This document shows positions 59,340 through 64,000 of a stretch of 64,000 nucleotides of DNA, piece after piece. Every line of letters starts with the position of its first letter. Position 1 is the first letter of the stretch. The position numbers and the translations under genes are program-made. The stretch is from Mucilaginibacter ginsenosidivorax (lineage in GTDB: Bacteria; Bacteroidota; Bacteroidia; Sphingobacteriales; Sphingobacteriaceae), in contig NZ_CP042437.1 in NCBI RefSeq assembly GCF_007971525.1, positions 62,001 to 126,000 of the forward strand, read 5' to 3'. The notes below the pieces were generated by a model. The model worked only from the letters and a program-made list of their open reading frames with translations. It made no database searches and had not been told where the DNA came from.

Positions 59340-61637
59340 TTAATTTTTAAACCAACCAGCCGGCACATCCTGCGGTACCGAGCCATTAACACTATACTTT
59401 AGGCCCAGCTTAAAGCCGCCGCCGCCCTCAATAAAATCAAGCTGAAAAGGGTGTGCCCCCATTTTTAAGGCCACCTGCCCGCTGCGTTCCTGGGCCGAAT
59501 GGTTTCCATCGTTATTGACAACCATATTGGGGCCTATTTTTAACACTCCGCCATCATCGCAGGTTAAATAAAAGCTGTAAATGCCATCGGCGGGTACATC
59601 AATATAACCTTTATAGGTAATACCAAATGATGGCGCTTTTACAGTTGCAGGTACTTCAATTTTATCCGTAGTAAAAGTACTATCAACTTTAGCATCCTTC
59701 ATAAAAGTTGTTGCTTTAAAGTAAGCTTTGTAATAAGTACAAGCCAGGCCGGGTTTTGGCGGCGCTATTTTTACCGGGCCAAGCATTTGTTGCTGGGTAT
59801 AATTCAGGTTGTAAACATCGCCACGGGTGCCATTTGGAGTAAATGCGGCAACCCTTATTAGTTGAGATTTTTTGATAACCAATGGCGTCGGCAATACTGC
59901 TGACCCTACACCGGGCAAGGATCCATCGGTAGTGTAACGGATGGTTAAAGTTGACAAAGGCGATGCAATACTTAATTTGCCCTCATCGGTAAATACATAT
60001 TCGTTTAGCAGGCCCGGCAAATCCGGCAGGCGATAATTTATCCCCATGGCATCCATCCTGCTATATTGACGGACCAGGCGTTGCAGGTACGATTGGTATT
60101 TATCGGGCTGATTTGTCCAAAGCATTTCGGCAAGGGCAGTCATCCGGGGCATGGCCATATAATCGGCCCGGCGCTCGGATGGAATCTGCTCTGTCCAAAT
60201 GTTGGCCTGGGCACCAATAATTGATTTGGCCTCCTGTGCGTTTAGCACTTTGGGGATTGGATTAAAATGATATACCCGATCAACAGCATACTGGTCGGGC
60301 TGATTGTCAAAATATAACGGCTCGCCTGGTGTCATAATCACGGTATTGCCGTTTTTAACGGCCTCAACCGGGGCTTTGGGTACCCATCCGCGCCAATACA
60401 TCACTATGGCTGTTGGGCTAATGCCGCCTTCAATAATTTCGTCCCATCCTATGAGTTTCCGGCCTTTGGAGTTAAAGAATTTCTCCATCCGGTTAATAAA
60501 ATAGCTTTGCAGGGCTGCCAGGTCTTTTATTCCTTCTTTCTCCATCAAAGCCTTGCAGGCGTCAGATTTACCCCAATCGGTACGGTCAACTTCATCGCCG
60601 CCTATGTGGATATATTTGGATGGGAAAATATCCATAATCTCGGTAAATACATTTTGCGCAAACTCAAAAGTAGTTTCGTTACAAGGACAAATAGGCTTGG
60701 TAAACAGGGCTCCCCATTTATTCTCGCCATTGCAGGTTAAAAATGGATAAGAGTTTATGGCAGCCATCATGTGGCCGGGCATATCAATCTCTGGTATAAT
60801 ATCAATATGCCTTGCCGCCGCGTAGGCTACTATACCTTTCATTTCCTGCTGGGTGTAAAAACCGCCATAAAGTGTTTTACCATCGCGCTGGATGATATGT
60901 TCTTTATCAATCACAAAATCGGGATTATCCTTTGAACGTTTCATGCACATCGAATCCTGGTTGTTGAATGTACGCCAAGCACCCTCTTCAGTCAATTTGG
61001 GATATTTTTTTATTTCAATCCGCCAGCCCTGGTCGTCGGTCAGGTGCAGGTGCAGCTTGTTCATTTTGTAAAGTGCCATCCTGTCGATAAACTTTTTCAG
61101 GTAGCTTATAGAAAAGAAATGTCGCGAAACATCCAGGTGCATACCGCGCCACTCATAAGCTGGCTCATCTTCGATGGTTAGCACCGGCAAAACTAACTTT
61201 TTGCTTGCGATGCCTTTTTCTATCGACGCCGGCAATAGTTGCCTGATAGTTTCGATTGCGTGAAAGACACCGGCACCGGAGTTAGCTAAAATTTCGACAT
61301 GATTTGGCTTGATGGTAAGCCGGTAGCTTTCTGATGCTGTTATATCGGCGCTTTTTATAATGCTTATAGCCGCCGCGGATTGACTTTTAGCTGGTGTTAA
61401 CTTTTGTCCAAGTCCTTTTGCTAAAAGAGCAGCGAGTTCTTTAGCCTCGCTCTTAAATGCCTCCCCGCTCACAGTGGTTCGCGGTGTTATCGCAAATAAT
61501 CCTTTACCCGGTATTAATTTTGTGGGATAAGGTATCAGGGGAAATTTGGCTGCGTCCTGAGCGTTTGCGCTAAACCATGAAAACAAAAGTGGGATCGCCA
61601 GCCTGATGCCGGCATTTTTTCTTAAAAAAGCTATCAT
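59340..61637 (-). CDS. Beta-N-acetylhexosaminidase, GH20, with C-terminal PA14 domain
   Basis: I start at ATG 61637 (765 residues, MIAFLRKNAGIRLAIPLLF signal peptide). The frame stays open 36 codons further to 61745 but that part lacks a signal peptide and enters a repeat element. Domains: GH20 N-terminal (about 30-160), GH20 barrel with LHLHLTDDQGWRIEI, HIDIIPEIDMPGHM and the catalytic pair Asp348-Glu349 in HIGGDEVDRTDW, a CHB_HEX_C segment and a PA14-like domain (YKGYIDVPADGIYSFYL). It removes terminal GlcNAc/GalNAc. First gene of the GH20-GH29-GH92 operon. Confidence 0.94.
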   Translation of the reverse strand: MIAFLRKNAGIRLAIPLLFSWFSANAQDAAKFPLIPYPTKLIPGKGLFAITPRTTVSGEAFKSEAKELAALLAKGLGQKLTPAKSQSAAAISIIKSADITASESYRLTIKPNHVEILANSGAGVFHAIETIRQLLPASIEKGIASKKLVLPVLTIEDEPAYEWRGMHLDVSRHFFSISYLKKFIDRMALYKMNKLHLHLTDDQGWRIEIKKYPKLTEEGAWRTFNNQDSMCMKRSKDNPDFVIDKEHIIQRDGKTLYGGFYTQQEMKGIVAYAAARHIDIIPEIDMPGHMMAAINSYPFLTCNGENKWGALFTKPICPCNETTFEFAQNVFTEIMDIFPSKYIHIGGDEVDRTDWGKSDACKALMEKEGIKDLAALQSYFINRMEKFFNSKGRKLIGWDEIIEGGISPTAIVMYWRGWVPKAPVEAVKNGNTVIMTPGEPLYFDNQPDQYAVDRVYHFNPIPKVLNAQEAKSIIGAQANIWTEQIPSERRADYMAMPRMTALAEMLWTNQPDKYQSYLQRLVRQYSRMDAMGINYRLPDLPGLLNEYVFTDEGKLSIASPLSTLTIRYTTDGSLPGVGSAVLPTPLVIKKSQLIRVAAFTPNGTRGDVYNLNYTQQQMLGPVKIAPPKPGLACTYYKAYFKATTFMKDAKVDSTFTTDKIEVPATVKAPSFGITYKGYIDVPADGIYSFYLTCDDGGVLKIGPNMVVNNDGNHSAQERSGQVALKMGAHPFQLDFIEGGGGFKLGLKYSVNGSVPQDVPAGWFKN

Positions 61638-62062
61638 TGATAGTTTAAATTTTGAGTAATATTTTTCTGAAATTATTAGTCCCCAATTATCCGTTACAAT
61701 GCTATCAGTTAAAGAATCGACAGGGGAGCAGAACATTTGTAGCACTTTAATTTAACATTTTTGCGTGCCGTGGTACGCTACATAGGTTCCGTACCTGCGG
61801 CACGGAGCGTTATTTTTCTTTTTTTCTACAAATGTTATACCCCTACGGGGTTGCAAGTGATTAACTTAACAGCATTGTTTCGCCCACCTAAACAAAGTTA
61901 TGATAAACATTGCTTTTAATATCTCTTAGCGACCGATTTCAATAATTTTATAAACATATTAAACTTTTTAATTTTGTTAAAGAAGTTGAAAAAAACATAA
62001 ACACGAATTGCAGTAATTAAAGCGAATTAGCACAAACATTGGTTTTCAAGTCGACGAATTAA
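61638..62062. repeat. Gene-free stretch with palindromic repeat element upstream of the glycan operon
   Basis: ACATTTGTAG (61733-61742) and CTACAAATGT (61826-61835) are exact reverse complements bracketing CGTGCCGTGGTACG...CCGTACCTGCGGCACG, an imperfect long dyad, and are followed by CCCCTACGGGG (61841-61851). The rest up to 62062 is AT-rich without a recognised gene; the promoter of the operon must lie between 61640 and about 61730. Confidence 0.7.
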
Positions 62063-62179
62063 TTGTCCCAAATAACGAGTTTAAAATTTAGCGGACTATG
62101 CAAATTCGTGACATTCGATTCAATTCGTACAATTAGTGTGTACTCAAAACATTTATCCAACCTGCCTGTTTGCTTACTT

Positions 62180-62503
62180 ATGATAACCAGCGGCGTAACA
62201 TTCGGTATTAATAAAGCAGACGGGAGCCATATTATTATTGCTATCGACCCGGCAAATACCAATAAGATTAACGAAAACAACAGTGGAACCTATAAACTAT
62301 ACAAAGACATAGATAGTTCCAAAACTTTTGACAAGGGATATCTGGGCGCTATTTTTTTGGATGATACTGAGCCAGGGTATCATTACTCCGGTGGTACCGA
62401 GCTTACCGATTTTGAGTTGAAACAACTGGCCGGATTGATAAGGAATTATCATGCCACAGGCCGGGAGTTTGACGATCATAAACGCGATATCAGCACCAAA
62501 TAG
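62180..62503 (+). CDS. Hypothetical small acidic protein
   Basis: 107 residues from ATG 62180. The frame is open to 62063 but the extra N-terminal part is AT-rich and less protein-like, so I choose the internal start. It has no signal peptide and no membrane segment. It has a mixed alpha/beta appearance with acidic patches (AIFLDDTEPGYHYSGG). I do not recognise a family. It converges with the SMUG2-type gene, 2 bp from its stop codon. Confidence 0.55.
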   Translation: MITSGVTFGINKADGSHIIIAIDPANTNKINENNSGTYKLYKDIDSSKTFDKGYLGAIFLDDTEPGYHYSGGTELTDFELKQLAGLIRNYHATGREFDDHKRDISTK

Positions 62504-62505
62504 CT

Positions 62506-63207
62506 TTAAGGAATAACAACCGCATTAAAAGCCTTCAGGTATTTCGCAATATAATCCTGCTTTGTTTTTGATTTGTATTGCATAATAAAACGGGGATGCT
62601 CCAACGCCACAACCTGTTTAAAAAACCGGTGCTCGTCATTAAGCTTGCGTAAAAAGGCTTCATTTTTACCTGTACCAAAGCAAAAACAAACATCGGTTTC
62701 AAAACCTATAGCAATTTGTTTTTTAATATTTTCTACGATGAAAGGGTACACTGCTTTTGTTAACTCCGGGGTATCGTAGTAATTATAGTTTATCTCTTTA
62801 CCTTTTGGGCCGGTTATGGTAAAGCCCAGCGGACAAACGGAATGAATATAAAATTGCTGATAAAACCGTTCAATCCCGCCAAATGCTTCAATCATATCAT
62901 AAACATATTCTGATGATGGTTCATGAGTTATAGGGCCGATATAGGGTATCTGGCATTTACTAATCATTCGTTTAGGGTCAGTAAAGGATACCCCCGTCAT
63001 ACCCGAGCCAAAACGCCCCGGATTTATCCCTAATACCAAATGGCGGGGATGATTATCGCTGTAATACTTACCGTAAAACCGGGTAGATACATCCAATGCA
63101 AAATCGTTGTCTCTAAAGGGGTTCATGATGCTTACCCCGGGCGGCAGTTTTCCGGTATATTCCAGTTGTTGGTTAAAGGTGATGATCCTGTCGGCGAAAG
63201 TGTCCAT
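62506..63207 (-). CDS. Uracil-DNA glycosylase family protein, SMUG2 type
   Basis: 233 residues. The glycosylase fold shows the nucleotide-pocket motif GINPGRFGSGMTGVSF (60-75), with Asn62 and Pro63, and the DNA-intercalating loop EHPRFIMQY (about 205-213). This is the arrangement of the SMUG2 (DUF4918) group. Such enzymes excise uracil or deaminated/oxidised pyrimidines from DNA in base-excision repair; specificity must be tested. Cytosolic, monocistronic. It starts 71 bp from the divergent LysE gene, which may share a promoter region. Confidence 0.88.
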   Translation of the reverse strand: MDTFADRIITFNQQLEYTGKLPPGVSIMNPFRDNDFALDVSTRFYGKYYSDNHPRHLVLGINPGRFGSGMTGVSFTDPKRMISKCQIPYIGPITHEPSSEYVYDMIEAFGGIERFYQQFYIHSVCPLGFTITGPKGKEINYNYYDTPELTKAVYPFIVENIKKQIAIGFETDVCFCFGTGKNEAFLRKLNDEHRFFKQVVALEHPRFIMQYKSKTKQDYIAKYLKAFNAVVIP

Positions 63208-63278
63208 TTGGTAAAATTAACAAAAGCACAAAGCTTACCGCAAAGCAATTTTGTTATAATGTTATTAGTTTTGTACCT

Positions 63279-63905
63279 ATGGGCATTATAAATTTCAGTA
63301 CATTCCTGGTCACATCTTTCCTTTTCATCATCTCACCGGGTATCGATACCATTTTCGTGCTTAACAAATCAATCGCCCAGGGCAAAAAGGCCGGCGTTTA
63401 TGCAACGCTGGGTATCACTACGGGAGTGCTTGTACATACTACGCTGGCTGCTTTTGGTTTGTCGTTAATATTATCACAGTCGGCAATGGCTTTCAGCTTT
63501 GTAAAATACATCGGCGCTGCCTACCTGGTTTACCTTGGCATCAGTAAGTTTTTTTCAAAAGAGGAAATTTTAAAACGGGATGTGGCTATAGTGTTAGAGC
63601 CTATGCGTAAAACTTATTTATCTGCTGTGTTAACAAACACCCTTAACCCAAAAGTTGCCCTATTTTTCCTGGCATTTTTTCCGCAATTCATCCATCCGGC
63701 GCAAATTCACAATGCCTTGCCCTTTGTTTTACTTGGTATAACTTATGCGCTAATGGGTTTAGCATGGTTTGCTGTACTCACATTTTTTGCCGGCTCATTA
63801 TCAGGCAGGCTAAAAAAGCAGCCTTTATTTAGTATTTGGCTTAATAAATTTTCGGCAGTTGTTTTTGTGCTGATGGGAATTAAAATAGCATTTACCAAAA
63901 GGTAA
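63279..63905 (+). CDS. LysE/RhtB-type amino-acid exporter
   Basis: 208 residues with six hydrophobic helices. Family features: ISPGIDTIFVLNKSIAQGKKAGVYATLGITTG near the N terminus (P-G-P-type motif as PGID), LGISKFFSKEE and the NPKVALFFLAFFPQFI stretch. LysE/RhtB proteins export lysine, threonine, homoserine and similar amino acids across the inner membrane. Divergent from the glycosylase gene; the exported substrate is unknown. Confidence 0.92.
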   Translation: MGIINFSTFLVTSFLFIISPGIDTIFVLNKSIAQGKKAGVYATLGITTGVLVHTTLAAFGLSLILSQSAMAFSFVKYIGAAYLVYLGISKFFSKEEILKRDVAIVLEPMRKTYLSAVLTNTLNPKVALFFLAFFPQFIHPAQIHNALPFVLLGITYALMGLAWFAVLTFFAGSLSGRLKKQPLFSIWLNKFSAVVFVLMGIKIAFTKR

Positions 63906-63915
63906 AACAAAAAAA

Positions 63916-63943
63916 GTCCCGGCTACTTTACAGCAGCCAGGAC
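63916..63943 (-). terminator. Intrinsic terminator for the minus-strand gene at the window edge
   Basis: GTCC-C-GGCT pairs with AGCC-A-GGAC across a 10-nt loop with one C/A mismatch. On the minus strand a T-run (TTTTTTTGTTTT) follows, so it serves the gene entering from the right edge; LysE ends 11 bp before it. Confidence 0.7.
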
Positions 63944-63965
63944 AATTCAAATCACCTTAAAAATC

Positions 63966-64000
63966 TTACTTCATATATTCATTATCCAGAAACAAATACC
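63966..64000 (-). CDS. C-terminal fragment of a gene continuing beyond the window
   Basis: A minus-strand frame runs in from the edge and ends with YLFLDNEYMK and a TAA at 63966-63968, followed 23 bp later by a terminator for the same strand. Only about 11 codons are visible, so no family can be named. Its reality rests mainly on the terminator's polarity. Confidence 0.4.
   Translation of the reverse strand, partial: YLFLDNEYMK

Noticed and set aside
54869..61637. A complete polysaccharide utilisation locus
   Set aside because: There is no SusC/SusD pair or dedicated regulator in the window, so only a glycosidase operon is claimed.
62059..62280. Minus-strand hydrophobic open frame opposite the small hypothetical protein
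   Set aside because: AT-rich translation, no start signal, and it conflicts with the more protein-like plus-strand frame.

Overview
The window looks like a chromosomal segment of a Bacteroidota bacterium, most likely a soil or plant-associated member of the Sphingobacteriaceae (Mucilaginibacter/Pedobacter type). This is inferred from the gene content: long MacB/FtsX permease arrays, secreted N-glycan hydrolases, DUF4251 and SMUG2-type proteins, weak Shine-Dalgarno sequences, and many short palindromic intergenic repeats. There are no rRNA or tRNA genes, phage genes, CRISPR arrays or transposases. Mobile-looking DNA is limited to small repeat elements.

Region 1 (1-26718). A minus-strand block encodes a MacA-like adaptor, one LolD/MacB-type ATPase, and eight full-length ABC permeases of about 800 residues. 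They are called P1 to P8 in transcription order, P1 at 18737-21091 and P8 at 505-2904. Each permease is an internal duplication of a MacB/FtsX half. A divergent two-component system (NtrC-type regulator and sensor kinase) sits at the head. The adaptor gene and the fourth permease share an upstream architecture: two tandem 17-bp sites 22 bp apart, then exactly 74 bp from the first site to a common 13-bp element. This suggests one regulator, probably the adjacent NtrC-like protein, drives two transcription units.

Region 2 (26719-34501). A 580-bp cluster of palindromic repeats is followed by an FMN reductase, a tiny lipoprotein, htpG with a sigma54-like upstream region, a DUF4251 protein, and a three-gene ethanolamine cassette (permease, EutB, EutC) without microcompartment genes.

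Region 3 (34659-46836). A Tat-exported TIM-barrel protein, a GH63-like glucosidase, a D-amino-acid cassette (M19 dipeptidase, D-threonine aldolase-like enzyme, RidA), and a group of four surface genes: a beta-barrel, a DoxX-like protein, a vanadium-haloperoxidase/PAP2-type lipoprotein and a second beta-barrel.

Region 4 (47095-64000). A TlpA-like thioredoxin, a GH51 arabinofuranosidase, a CrtI-like oxidoreductase, a redoxin-like gene with a beta-carbonic anhydrase behind a cysteine-rich mini-ORF (Met-Cys-Met-Cys-Cys-Cys-Cys), a lipoprotein L,D-transpeptidase, a GH20-GH29-GH92 glycan operon, a SMUG2-type glycosylase and a LysE exporter.

A theme runs through the window. Several families of intergenic repeats (octamer and heptamer 'word' arrays, and C-rich REP-like elements) sit directly at stop codons and sometimes encode the last residues and the stop codon of the neighbouring gene. 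The strongest candidates for something undescribed are the twin promoter architecture of the permease array, the polycysteine leader, and these stop-anchored word repeats.
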